Shown piece by piece: positions 8,729 through 17,080 of a stretch of DNA of 64,000 bases (position 1 is the first letter of the stretch; each line of letters opens with the position of its first letter). The notes under the pieces were generated by a model that did not search any database, was not told the origin of the DNA, and saw only the letters and a list, made by a program, of their open reading frames with translations. Both the position numbers and the translations under genes were made by a program. The DNA lies in assembly GCF_047462415.1 (NCBI RefSeq), contig NZ_JANSJE010000012.1, positions 1 through 64,000 of the forward strand, in the 5' to 3' direction. Origin of the DNA: Thermostichus sp047462415 (GTDB lineage: Bacteria > Cyanobacteriota > Cyanobacteriia > Thermostichales > Thermostichaceae).

Positions 8729-9487
8729 ATGGCTACAGGAAATGACGGCACCCCGGCCAAAGGGCGGCCTGGTAGGCGTTGGGCCAAATCAGCCGACCTG
8801 CTGGCTCAAGGCAAGCTCAAACTCCGACCGGCCAAGGGCGGGCAAGGGCCGCAGGAGGTGGTGTACAGCAAGCTGCGGGAGATGATCTTGAGCAGCAAGC
8901 TGCAGCCGGGCGAGTGGCTGCGCCAGGAGCAGTTGGCCTCTCTTTTCGGCGTCAGCCGTACCCCTGTCCGCGAGGCTCTGCGCATGTTGAGCCAGGAACA
9001 CCTGGTTGAGTTTGTTCCCAACTATGGGGTGCGGGTGGTGCCCCTCAGTTGGGAGGAATTTGAAGAGCTCTATGCCATGCGCATCGGGCTGGAAGGGCTG
9101 GCGGCGCGTCTGGCTGCGGAGCGAGCTACGCCCTCGGACGTGGGTGAGCTGCAACAACTCCTGGCTGCCATTGCCACGCTGGCCGAGGACGAGGATTTGT
9201 GGACCTATCTGCGCCAAGAGTGGCACTTTCGTCTGCGATGTTACGCCATCACCGGTCGGGAACAGTTGATCCAGCGAATCCGGAATCTGCGCGAGCACGC
9301 CGAGCGCTACCTGCGGCTGGCCTACCACGTGGAAGGCAAGATGCAGGAGTCGCTGGAGTTTCACCGCCGGCTCCTGAAGGCCATCGCTGCCCACGACGGC
9401 GCCGCTGCCGAACAGATTAACCAAGAAGCACTGCGCTGGACCCTGGCCAATGCCGGCCCCATTGTGCGCGCCAGCCAAGCTATATAG
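8729..9487 (+). CDS. GntR family transcriptional regulator (FadR/FCD type)
   Basis: A 252-residue regulator. After a basic N-terminal tail of about 40 residues comes the winged helix-turn-helix (about 43-110: VYSKLREMIL...GVSRTPVREALRMLSQE), a classic GntR signature, and then an all-helical FCD effector domain (about 115-240) with metal-binding-type histidines (EWHFRL, EFHRRLLKAI). It lies downstream of the ABC importer and is the obvious candidate for its regulator, sensing the imported ligand or a product. The ATG has a GGAG ribosome site. Confidence 0.9.
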   Translation: MATGNDGTPAKGRPGRRWAKSADLLAQGKLKLRPAKGGQGPQEVVYSKLREMILSSKLQPGEWLRQEQLASLFGVSRTPVREALRMLSQEHLVEFVPNYGVRVVPLSWEEFEELYAMRIGLEGLAARLAAERATPSDVGELQQLLAAIATLAEDEDLWTYLRQEWHFRLRCYAITGREQLIQRIRNLREHAERYLRLAYHVEGKMQESLEFHRRLLKAIAAHDGAAAEQINQEALRWTLANAGPIVRASQAI

Positions 9488-9556
9488 GGATCCCCCCATC
9501 GCCACACCTAGTGCTTCTCCTCGGCAGGCTCTGAGGCGGCGTGCTACGATGACTTT

Positions 9557-9571
9557 TGATTATCATTCTCA
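9557..9571 (+). promoter_or_regulatory. Fur/Zur-like box before sufE-znuACB
   Basis: TGATTATCATTCTCA matches the 7-1-7 Fur-superfamily consensus TGATAATNATTATCA at 12 of 14 defined positions, with symmetric arms TGA..AT / AT..TCA. It is 18 bases before the sufE ATG. Because the operon encodes zinc uptake, Zur is the most likely ligand protein; Fur is possible given sufE. Confidence 0.65.
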
Positions 9572-9588
9572 TTCAGGCAAGTGGGTTG

Positions 9589-10032
9589 ATGCCCGAAGCT
9601 CTGCGGCAGATTGTGGGTCGCTTTCAAAAGGCCAGAACTTCTCGTCAGAAGTACGAGCTGCTGCTGGCCTATGCCAAGCGCCTGCCCCCTTTCCCCAATT
9701 CCCAGCGCACAGAGGAGAATCTCGTGCGGGGTTGTGCTTCGCGGGTGTGGCTGGCCACCGAGTTAAGGGACGGCAAGGTCTACATCCAGGGAGATGCCGA
9801 TGCCCAGTTGGTCAAGGGCTTGGTGGCCATTTTGGTGGAGGGGTTGAGCGGCCTAGCGCCAGAGGAAATTTTGGGGGTTTCCCTGGAGTTTGTGCGGGAG
9901 ATGGGCCTCAACTTCAGCCTTAGCCCTTCCCGCAGCAACGGCCTGGTGAGTATGTTTTCGCTGCTGCAGCAGCGGGCCTTGGCTTTCCAGGAGTCAGGCG
10001 CTTCCGACGCTGCTGTCTCTGTTGTCTTGTGA
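9589..10032 (+). CDS. sufE: SufE-family Fe-S cluster sulfur acceptor
   Basis: A 147-residue SufE protein. It accepts persulfide sulfur from the cysteine desulfurase SufS and stimulates it during Fe-S cluster assembly. The sulfur-accepting cysteine is Cys49 in VRGCASRVWL, the family's diagnostic motif. I chose the ATG at 9589 (MPEALRQIV) because an upstream TTG at 9556 would place the Fur/Zur-like box inside the coding region. It lies only 13 bases ahead of znuA and so probably shares its transcript. Confidence 0.92.
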   Translation: MPEALRQIVGRFQKARTSRQKYELLLAYAKRLPPFPNSQRTEENLVRGCASRVWLATELRDGKVYIQGDADAQLVKGLVAILVEGLSGLAPEEILGVSLEFVREMGLNFSLSPSRSNGLVSMFSLLQQRALAFQESGASDAAVSVVL

Positions 10033-10045
10033 GGTATTAGGACTC

Positions 10046-11137
10046 ATGGCTAATAACTCTCTGCGTTCGGCCCGACCCGTGCGATCGCTGGTCTCGCTGG
10101 TGGCGGCCCTCTCGGTCGGGATCCTGGGCAGCTTGCAGATGCGCCAAGAAGAGTCCCGGGCCCAACGGGGATCCACCCCTCCGCAGGTGGTGACCACAAT
10201 CCTGCCGATAACGCAATTTACCCGCGCCGTGGCCGGGGAGCGGGCCGAGGTGAAACCCCTGATCCCTCCCCAGATGGGGCCCCACGACTTTCAGGCTCGA
10301 CCCGAGGATGCGCGCCTGCTGTCCCAGGCGGATGTGCTGGTGATCAACGGGTTGGGAATGGAGACCTTTTTGGAGGGATTGATTGCCAACGCCGGCAATC
10401 CGAAGCTGCGCATCATTGACAGCAGCCAAGGGATCCCGACTTTGCAGACCCAGGAGCCAGAGCATGGGCATTCCCACGGCCATGGCCATTCTCATGGTCA
10501 CGGCCACAGTCATGGACACTCTTATGGGCACAGCCACGGCGAGTTGAACCCCCACATCTGGCTGGATCCCAGGCGGGCCATTCAGCAGGTGGAAAACATC
10601 CGCGATGGCCTCATTGCTGTCGATCCAGAAGGGGCAGAGACTTACCGCGCCAATGCCGCTGCCTTTATCGAGCAACTGGAAGCTTTGGATAAAGAAATCG
10701 AGCAGAAATTAGCTCCCTTCGCCGGCAGGAGCTTTGTGGTCTTCCACGACCTTGCCCCTTACTTTGCCGAGCGCTACAACCTCAAAGCGGACTTCCTGGT
10801 GGAGATCCCGGAAGCCAGCCCCTCTCCGGAAGATGTGCGCCGGGTGATGGAGACGGTGCGGCAGTCGGGCCTAAAGACAATCCTGGTGGAGCCACAAGTG
10901 GGGAAGGACAACCCCTTTGAGGTCTTGGCCCGGGATCTGGGGGTACAAGTCCGCGTGTTCGATCCCTTGGAAACGGCTGGCCCAGAGGGGATCGAGCCGG
11001 AGTACTACCTAACCATCCTGCGGCAGAACGTGGAAAACCTGGTCTCCGCCTTCGAGAAAGAGAAGGCCTGGGTTCCCCTGCAGTTGCCCTTGGTGGGTCA
11101 GACTGCTCTCGAACACCTGCTGGCGAGGGGGCGATGA
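10046..11137 (+). CDS. znuA: Zinc ABC transporter substrate-binding protein ZnuA
   Basis: A 363-residue cluster A-I metal-binding protein of the periplasm. The signal region spans about residues 10-35. Zn ligands of the family appear as MGPHDFQ and NPHIWLDP, with a long His/Gly-rich loop (about residues 142-172, more than a dozen His in GHSHGHG-type repeats) between them. Such a loop is typical of zinc rather than manganese binders. The ATG at 10046 is chosen over a TTG at 10022 that overlaps sufE. It overlaps znuC by ATGA. Confidence 0.95.
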   Translation: MANNSLRSARPVRSLVSLVAALSVGILGSLQMRQEESRAQRGSTPPQVVTTILPITQFTRAVAGERAEVKPLIPPQMGPHDFQARPEDARLLSQADVLVINGLGMETFLEGLIANAGNPKLRIIDSSQGIPTLQTQEPEHGHSHGHGHSHGHGHSHGHSYGHSHGELNPHIWLDPRRAIQQVENIRDGLIAVDPEGAETYRANAAAFIEQLEALDKEIEQKLAPFAGRSFVVFHDLAPYFAERYNLKADFLVEIPEASPSPEDVRRVMETVRQSGLKTILVEPQVGKDNPFEVLARDLGVQVRVFDPLETAGPEGIEPEYYLTILRQNVENLVSAFEKEKAWVPLQLPLVGQTALEHLLARGR

Positions 11138-11910
11138 GCTTCCATTCTGGCGAGGTTGTCCTGCGGGTGGAGGGGCTGACGGTCTATCGGGGATCCCACT
11201 TGGCCGTGCAGAACGTGTCGTTTGCGCTAGAGGCGGGATCCCATACGGCCATTGTTGGCCCCAACGGCGCCGGCAAGAGCACCTTGGTGCAGGCCATCTT
11301 GGGCATCCTGCCGCGGCAGTGTGGCTCGGTTTACATCCTAGGGGAGCCGCTGCGTCTGTCGGGGTATTTGCCCCAGAAAGTGCGGCAGCAGATTGCCTAC
11401 GTGCCGCAGCGCTTGCACTTCAACCCCGCCATTCCCCTGACGGTGGCGGAGTTTGTCGCCCTGGGCTGGGGATCCCTTAGGCCCCGCTGGCCCTGGCAGC
11501 AGCGAGCTGCTCGGCAGGAGGCCGTCCAGAAAGCCTTGCAACGGGCCGAGGCTCTGCACCTGGCCTCTAAGCCCCTGGGTCAACTGAGCGGCGGCGAGCT
11601 CAAACGGGTGTTGTTGGCCTATTGTCTAGTCTGGCCGCGGCGGCTGCTGGTGCTGGACGAGGCCCCCGCTGGTCTAGATAGCCTCAGCGAAGGGGAATTC
11701 TATCGGCTATTGGAAGAGCTGCGCCGCTCCCTGGGCTGGGCCATCCTGCAGGTCTCCCACGACCTAGAGATGGTGTCCCGCTACTGTGACCGCGTGCTGT
11801 GCCTCAACCGCTCCCTGATTTGTCAGGGATCCCCTGAGGCGGCCCTGGCGCCGGAGATGCTCAGCCGCGTCTACGGCCCCGCGTTTGCCCGCTACATCCA
11901 CCACCACTGA
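11134..11910 (+). CDS. znuC: Zinc ABC transporter ATP-binding protein ZnuC
   Basis: A 258-residue ATPase of the metal-ion ABC family. Walker A GPNGAGKST is near residue 42, the signature reads LSGGELKRVLLAY, Walker B LLVLDEAPAGLD, and the H-loop QVSHDLEMV. It powers the ZnuB channel. Its start overlaps the znuA stop, and znuB begins 9 bases after it behind a strong GAGGAGG ribosome site. Confidence 0.94.
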   Translation: MSFHSGEVVLRVEGLTVYRGSHLAVQNVSFALEAGSHTAIVGPNGAGKSTLVQAILGILPRQCGSVYILGEPLRLSGYLPQKVRQQIAYVPQRLHFNPAIPLTVAEFVALGWGSLRPRWPWQQRAARQEAVQKALQRAEALHLASKPLGQLSGGELKRVLLAYCLVWPRRLLVLDEAPAGLDSLSEGEFYRLLEELRRSLGWAILQVSHDLEMVSRYCDRVLCLNRSLICQGSPEAALAPEMLSRVYGPAFARYIHHH

Positions 11911-11919
11911 GGAGGGGCA

Positions 11920-12756
11920 ATGCCGGAGACCTGGGCGCAGGTGGTGGAATGGCTGCAGTTGCCCTTCATGCAGCGGGCTCTCCTAGGCGGCATCCTGACG
12001 GGGGTGACGGGGGGGCTTTTGGGCAGTTTTGCCATCTTTCGGCAGTTGGCGTTTTTTAGTGATGCCTTGGGGCATTCGGCGCTGCTGGGTATTGTCCTGG
12101 GAGTGGCCCTGGGGCTGGATCCCACAGCGGTGCTGATGGTGTTTGGGGTAGTGTTTGCCCTGGGGGTGACTTTTGTCCTGGAACGCACCCAGCTTTCGGC
12201 AGATGCGGTGCTAAACATCATCTACTCCTCCTCCTTGGCCCTGGCCATCATTGGCCTCAGCCTGATCCCTGGCTACCGCGGCAACCTTAACCAGTTGCTA
12301 TTTGGGGATATTCTCGGCATCAGCCTGCCGGCCTTGTGGATGAGCGGCCTGCTCCTGCTCTTGGCCCTGGGGTACATTGGGCTGACCTTGCCTGCCCAGA
12401 TGCTGCTCACCCTGGATGAGTCGCTGGCGCGGGCGCGGGGGGTAGAGGGGGGCTGGCAGCGGTTGGCCTTTGTGGTGCTGCTGGCTTTGGTGGTGGCCCT
12501 GTCGATCCGCTCGGTGGGGGTGCTATTGGTGAGCGCTTTTGTGGTGATCCCCGCTTCGACGGCGCGGCTTTTGGCATCCGGCTTTACAACCTATGTGCTG
12601 CTGGCCATGGGCTTAGGGGGCTTGAGTGCGGTGTTGGGGATCCTCCTCTCGGCTGCCTTCAACCTGCCCTCCGGCCCCAGCATTGTGGCCACCCAGTTGC
12701 TGTTTTTTCTCCTGGCTATGGCGCTCAAGGGGGCGCCGCAACTGCTGCGGCTCTAG
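11920..12756 (+). CDS. znuB: Zinc ABC transporter permease ZnuB
   Basis: A 278-residue ABC-3 family permease with about eight membrane helices and the family block AFFSDALGHSALLGI near residue 47. It ends the sufE-znuA-znuC-znuB unit. Its last 4 bases overlap the end of the convergent protease gene, so the two transcripts may interfere. Confidence 0.94.
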   Translation: MPETWAQVVEWLQLPFMQRALLGGILTGVTGGLLGSFAIFRQLAFFSDALGHSALLGIVLGVALGLDPTAVLMVFGVVFALGVTFVLERTQLSADAVLNIIYSSSLALAIIGLSLIPGYRGNLNQLLFGDILGISLPALWMSGLLLLLALGYIGLTLPAQMLLTLDESLARARGVEGGWQRLAFVVLLALVVALSIRSVGVLLVSAFVVIPASTARLLASGFTTYVLLAMGLGGLSAVLGILLSAAFNLPSGPSIVATQLLFFLLAMALKGAPQLLRL

Positions 12757-13553
12757 CTGTCGGCCATCCCAAAAGTTCTTTCTGGCAGAAGCTGGCCGAA
12801 CAGGCGGCGGTAGCTCTCCGGGAAAACCTGGCCCATGAGGGTGGGCTGCTCGTAAACCCGCTTCAGGGTGTTGAGATCCCGTTTGGTGATGGTGGGCACC
12901 CGCAGCAGGCGGCGATTGCCGGTAGCCGCTGCATGGTGGCCGCCGTACATCAGATCCCGCGGGTCGGGGCTATGGCCCCACAGCCCCAGCCCATGGCCGA
13001 TCTCGTGCCGGGCCACCGCCGTCACTTCTGCCAACCCCTGGCCTTCGGCAATGACGATGCGCACCCGCTGTTGCAAAGCTCCATTTGAGGCGAAGAAAAA
13101 CTCAGGTCGGGCCGCCCCCACTACCCCGCCGCCGAGGGGGGGAACGCGATAAATGCTCATCCCGTAGAGGGCCTCTTCCTCTTTGGCCACCACCCGCATC
13201 GGGATATAAGCAGACCACTCCTTCACCGCCTGCTCCACAAAGGTTTTCCACTGGGGGTGATCCCCTTGGATGTAGACCGGGATCGGGTAGAAGGCCCACT
13301 GGGCGTAAACGCCGCCCGGCAGCAGCGGGTCGATCTCCTCAAAGTAATCTCCCGCCGACTTATCGTAGGTGTAGCGGGCCAGGCCAGGGGGCAGTCGTAG
13401 GCGTACCGGTTGTGGCAGTTCTCCGGCTTGGGCCTGGAGAGCCTCTATGTCAAAAAGATGCAGAACCGGCAGGGATGCTCTGCCCCCTACTGCCAGGGCG
13501 AAAAGCATTGCCCAGCCGACGATGCAAAGCTGTAGAACGCGCCGATGGATCAA
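12753..13553 (-). CDS. Secreted metzincin (matrixin-like) zinc metalloprotease
   Basis: A 266-residue protein. A signal peptide covers about residues 1-27, followed by a prodomain-like segment and the zinc-binding signature HEIGHGLGLWGHS, with its first His at residue 183. The Met-turn DLMYG follows 6 residues later. This arrangement is diagnostic of M10-type metzincins. It presumably acts outside the cytoplasm. Tail-to-tail overlap with znuB puts a zinc enzyme beside zinc uptake, which may be coincidental. Confidence 0.88.
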   Translation of the reverse strand: MIHRRVLQLCIVGWAMLFALAVGGRASLPVLHLFDIEALQAQAGELPQPVRLRLPPGLARYTYDKSAGDYFEEIDPLLPGGVYAQWAFYPIPVYIQGDHPQWKTFVEQAVKEWSAYIPMRVVAKEEEALYGMSIYRVPPLGGGVVGAARPEFFFASNGALQQRVRIVIAEGQGLAEVTAVARHEIGHGLGLWGHSPDPRDLMYGGHHAAATGNRRLLRVPTITKRDLNTLKRVYEQPTLMGQVFPESYRRLFGQLLPERTFGMADS

Positions 13554-13585
13554 AGCCGACTTCTACCTATCTCCCTACCAGGTTA

Positions 13586-13759
13586 GTGGCTCGGCGGGCA
13601 GGCGTCGATTTTCAACTGCGAAGTCTGCATCACGATCCCCCACGACACCCCACCCTAGGCGTGCTGGAACTTCAACCTGAGGCAGGACGGAGCTTTGCTT
13701 GCTACATCGGAAGTCCGCCTGGGGATCCCCATGTTTGGGCAGAATATCCATTAGCATGA
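13586..13759 (+). CDS. Possible 57-residue protein, unrecognised
   Basis: A frame with GTG start at 13586 reads smoothly (LRSLHHDPPRHPTLG, EAGRSFACYIGSP) and ends just before the DUF1350 gene. It has no clear ribosome site, and similarity to nothing known to me. It could equally be a chance frame or a C-terminal remnant of a longer gene; the frame stays open upstream across the antisense of the protease. Confidence 0.22.
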   Translation: MARRAGVDFQLRSLHHDPPRHPTLGVLELQPEAGRSFACYIGSPPGDPHVWAEYPLA

Positions 13760-13874
13760 GTTCCAGGGGCTGGCCAAACGGGACGCGAGGAAGCGCGCGA
13801 AGTGGCAAAATCGGACTGCCGGGCGCCGGGTTGTGGGGAGAGCCCCAACAAAATCGCAGGTGAGGTCGCAAACC

Positions 13875-14693
13875 ATGGCACCGACTTGGCAGACAGATGG
13901 GCACACTTGGTTTCTTCTGCCCGCTCAACCCCGTGCCGTAATTCACTTTCTGGGCGGAGCGTTTGTGGGAGCTGCCCCGCAAGTGTTCTACAGCCGCCTG
14001 CTCGAAGAACTGGCCCGCATGGGCATGGCCATTGTGGCTACCCCCTACAGCACCGATATCGATCACGCTCAACTGGCTCTCAATGCAGCCCAATCTTTGC
14101 ACAGAAGCCTGCAAAGCAAAAATTTGCTAGGTCTACCCCTGTTTGGCTTGGGCCATAGCCTGGGCTGTAAGTTGCAGATCCTCTCTTGTCTGGCCATGGG
14201 ATCCCAGCGGCGAGGCAATATTTTCCTGGCCTACAGCAACGCCGGGCTGGATCGGGCTCTGCCCTTGCTGCGGCTGTTGGCTCAAGCTTGGCCTCAACAA
14301 CAACTGTCCGATCTGTGGCGGATGTGGATGGGATCCTCTTCGCCGCCTGTGAACCTGTGGTTGGAGTTCGAGCCTTCTCCGGCAGAAACCAATCGCTTAA
14401 TCGAGGAGCAGTATCCGGTCAGCAACAACCTGCTCGTGGAATTTCGCCACGATGATATCGACGATGTTCCTCTGCTTTACCAACAGCTTTGCCGCAAGTA
14501 TCGAAGTTACACAGAATGGCAACACTTGGAAGGGGATCACCTAACTCCGCTGGGTTTTAGCTACCCTTTCCCAGTTGGGGAAGAATTCAGCCCCATCGAT
14601 GCTTTTGGACAGTTGATTTACCAAAGCTGGCTGGCCCCCAACCACCAGATGATCCGCAGCATTCAAGCCTGGCTATCCACCCACCTCGCCTAG
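13875..14693 (+). CDS. DUF1350 family alpha/beta-hydrolase-like protein
   Basis: A 272-residue protein of the DUF1350 family, found in cyanobacteria and plastids. The nucleophile-elbow motif GHSLGCK lies around residue 92, and HLEGDHLTPLG near 220 may supply the catalytic His, so an alpha/beta-hydrolase fold is likely. The reaction is unknown. The ATG at 13875 follows an AGGTGAGG ribosome site and is preferred over the TTG-like start at 13833. It overlaps the convergent small membrane protein by 4 bases. Confidence 0.88.
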   Translation: MAPTWQTDGHTWFLLPAQPRAVIHFLGGAFVGAAPQVFYSRLLEELARMGMAIVATPYSTDIDHAQLALNAAQSLHRSLQSKNLLGLPLFGLGHSLGCKLQILSCLAMGSQRRGNIFLAYSNAGLDRALPLLRLLAQAWPQQQLSDLWRMWMGSSSPPVNLWLEFEPSPAETNRLIEEQYPVSNNLLVEFRHDDIDDVPLLYQQLCRKYRSYTEWQHLEGDHLTPLGFSYPFPVGEEFSPIDAFGQLIYQSWLAPNHQMIRSIQAWLSTHLA

Positions 14694-14941
14694 TCAAGCC
14701 AGCTCAGATCGGAAAGCAGATCCAGATCTTGAGAGTGGGAAAAGGAGGAGTGCGCCTGGAGATGAAACAACATCTGTAGGGTGTCGCTCATGAGAAAGTA
14801 ACAGGTCAAGACGCCACCGGCAGCCGCGGCCACCAGTGTCCCGGCCAACATGCGCGAGAACTCCTGACTCTGAAAAGCCTGCTCCATCAGGCGCAGGGCC
14901 CAGAATCCCAACAGGACAACAATAGCAAGGATGATCAACAT
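14690..14941 (-). CDS. Small membrane protein, unknown
   Basis: An 83-residue protein with two predicted membrane helices (about residues 1-15, LIILAIVVLLGFWAL, and 33-52, LAGTLVAAAAGGVLTCYFLM) and an acidic soluble tail (DLDLLSDLS). The frame is open to 15139, with an alternative ATG at 15025; I chose 14941 because the region between is not hydrophobic or conserved-looking. No strong ribosome site supports either start. Function unknown. Confidence 0.5.
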   Translation of the reverse strand: MLIILAIVVLLGFWALRLMEQAFQSQEFSRMLAGTLVAAAAGGVLTCYFLMSDTLQMLFHLQAHSSFSHSQDLDLLSDLSWLD

Positions 14942-15308
14942 ATCGTAATCTATCGTAACAAGTCTGCTGCCCAACGGCCATTGGCAAAGTTGAATAAGAA
15001 TATAAAGAACCTGGTTGCCCCTCATGCTCGATGACTCGGCGTCGGTGTGCAGAAGTGCCTGGATCTGTAGTCCTTTCCGGTTGGCCTTGTTGCGGGCCAT
15101 GAGCACAAAAGGGATCCCGCCGGCGAGATCGCAGATCACCGACCGGTATCGTCTGGCTCCTCTGGGCCGGCAGTTGCTGCAAGATCTGGAGAGGAGTGAA
15201 GCGAGGATCTCCGCAAGCTGGGCAGAACAGGCTGACCTGCTGGCGACTGCTCTCCTGAGGATCCCCTACACTGGAGCTAATTTTCGATGGTCGCCCTGGA
15301 GGTGAGAT

Positions 15309-15542
15309 GTGTTACGGCCAAAGTTGAGGCGTGTGCCCGGATCCCTGGCACTTCAACGTTCTCTTCAAGCTTCTTTGCAACAGCGCAGCCGGGCGATCAA
15401 CCGTCGCCGCACACTGCTCTACCGCAGAACTCGCTTGCTCCACCGACGCAACTTGCCCCTTTACCTGCGCAACTTGCTGTTGCAGTACCGCACCAGCTTT
15501 ATCTACAACCTCAAAGCCAGGCCCGTGATCAGAACTCGCTAG
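15309..15542 (+). CDS. Possible 77-residue arginine-rich protein
   Basis: A GTG start at 15309 sits 5 bases behind a good GGAGGT ribosome site. The product is strongly basic, with about 20 Arg, and has repeated RR/LLHRRNLPLYLRN segments that suggest an amphipathic nucleic-acid- or membrane-binding helix. Codon choice resembles neighbours. It is not recognised. The ribosome site is the main argument that it is real. Confidence 0.4.
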   Translation: MLRPKLRRVPGSLALQRSLQASLQQRSRAINRRRTLLYRRTRLLHRRNLPLYLRNLLLQYRTSFIYNLKARPVIRTR

Positions 15543-15748
15543 AGAATGTCGAGCTATCTTTTCACTCTCAGCGCAATAGTCTTCACAGCGCGAAAAATAG
15601 GCAGATGGCGATGGACATCGCCCTACCGGAAAAGCCTGGATTTATAGTCAAAAATTGTTCTCTGTAAGCCTTATCTCCCCCTTCCTTCTAAGAGAGAGGC
15701 TGGGCTCCCTCCGAGAGAAAAGAGTTGGAAGTGGGAGCCAAGCTAAGG

Positions 15749-16726
15749 CTACCGAATTGTGAAGCGGCCAACTCCTATCTTCTCGCCGTTGACCTGAACC
15801 TCGACACGGTAGCGCCCGGTGTAGGGTTGGCTGAAGCTGAGAAAGCCTTGCACCGTGTCGGCCAAGGGATCCCAGGGAAAATCAAACTTGCGGATCAGTT
15901 GCTCGCCCCCGGCTTCTCCGCCCTCGTAGTACCAAAGCATCTCCACCTGGGCGTTGGCAGGGAGGCTGCCCACCGGCAAGATGGCCCAGACTAGGGTATC
16001 GGTGGTCTTGAACTCGGTTGTGACCTCGCCAGGGCTGCCGTCTGCCCGACCTCGGTGCAGGCTGATCACGCTTGTCCCCGCCTCGTTTGGGGCCTTCTGG
16101 CTGTAGGCGCGGGCATCCGCTTGCGCTTCCTGCAGCAAGTGCAGCCACCAGCGGGCGATCTGACGCTCTAGGGTTGGGGCCTTTGAAGCCGGGGAGGGAG
16201 GTTTGGAAGCGGCAGCGGTGAGGTTTTGGATGGGAAAGCCCCGAGCCGTCCCCACCTCGCTGCCCAGCAAGTTGAGCCAGCGACTCCGGATTTCGGGTGT
16301 CATCTCTGGCTTGGCGGCGTAGGCAATGCGCACAGGCCCGTCTGGGCCTTGGGTGATGCGGCCAGTCTCATGCTCTTGGATCCCGGCAGCCTGCCCACGA
16401 CAGCCGGCGCTACGGAACTCGTAGAGAACATCTTCTTCGCTCTCCCAATGAAACTCCCAAGTCATTTGGAGACAGTTGGCCAAGAGGTCATCCCGAAGGC
16501 GGTTGGCCACCAAGCGCGGCGATCCCTCGACATGAATGTCCATGACGGAGAGCATTTCACTCCAAGAGGACAAGCTCTCTCCAGGCCGTGTAAGAAGGGT
16601 TAGAGTAAGCCCTTCCAGGACTTGATGATCGGCGAAAACCCACTCCCCCAATCCTTCAATGAGGACATTTCCTGAGAGGCTGAGGTAAGGCGAGGTAAAG
16701 AGCAGGCCGGCAAAAAGGTTTAACAT
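15749..16726 (-). CDS. Conserved-looking hypothetical protein, probably exported
   Basis: A 325-residue protein. The N-terminus MLNLFAGLLFTSPYLSLSG is a short hydrophobic segment, possibly a signal or anchor. The ATG at 16726 has a GGGAGAA ribosome site and is preferred to an upstream TTG-type start. The middle contains a Pro/Ala-rich linker (about residues 185-200) and the C-terminal third looks like a beta-rich domain ending VNGEKIGVGRFTI, reminiscent of immunoglobulin-like or C2-like folds. I do not recognise the family. Confidence 0.7.
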   Translation of the reverse strand: MLNLFAGLLFTSPYLSLSGNVLIEGLGEWVFADHQVLEGLTLTLLTRPGESLSSWSEMLSVMDIHVEGSPRLVANRLRDDLLANCLQMTWEFHWESEEDVLYEFRSAGCRGQAAGIQEHETGRITQGPDGPVRIAYAAKPEMTPEIRSRWLNLLGSEVGTARGFPIQNLTAAASKPPSPASKAPTLERQIARWWLHLLQEAQADARAYSQKAPNEAGTSVISLHRGRADGSPGEVTTEFKTTDTLVWAILPVGSLPANAQVEMLWYYEGGEAGGEQLIRKFDFPWDPLADTVQGFLSFSQPYTGRYRVEVQVNGEKIGVGRFTIR

Positions 16727-16768
16727 GATGGTTCTCCCTACCAAGATTTGTACTGGGAAAGTCCCCAA

Positions 16769-17080
16769 TCAGCTCGCCGGCTGAAAAAGAACTGGACAAA
16801 GAAGCTAGAGTCTTCGTCATTACCTTTCACAAGGTTCACCTCAGGAGAATCTTGACAGATCCCTACAGCTTGATTTTGCTGGCCTTACCGAAAGATCCTT
16901 ATGACCCCCTAGAATATCGGCCAGCATAGCACAGTTGAGCTCAATTCTGAAACCTACTTTGCAAGAATGCTGTATTTTTCTGATCAGTATATTCATTTAC
17001 ATTGAACAGATATCAGTCTGTTCGTTCAGACACTTAAAACCCTCCAGATAGCCCTCGCGAATTTGTCAACAATCGATCTC
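16769..17080. other. AT-rich intergenic stretch
   Basis: About 310 bases between ribD and the hypothetical gene, noticeably richer in A+T than the rest. It holds a 7-bp inverted repeat (17004-17023) but no coding frame with a start and ribosome site. Confidence 0.5.
17004..17023. promoter_or_regulatory. Inverted repeat GAACAGA-6-TCTGTTC
   Basis: GAACAGA at 17004-17010 mirrors TCTGTTC at 17017-17023. It lies about 280 bases upstream of the 16726 start and downstream of ribD. The GAAC/GTTC ends recall LexA-type operators, but spacing is not the known cyanobacterial SOS box. Confidence 0.3.

Noticed and set aside
9556..9588. TTG start for sufE giving a longer N-terminus
   Set aside because: The added residues (MIIILIQAS) are not family-like and the Fur/Zur-like box would fall in the coding region.
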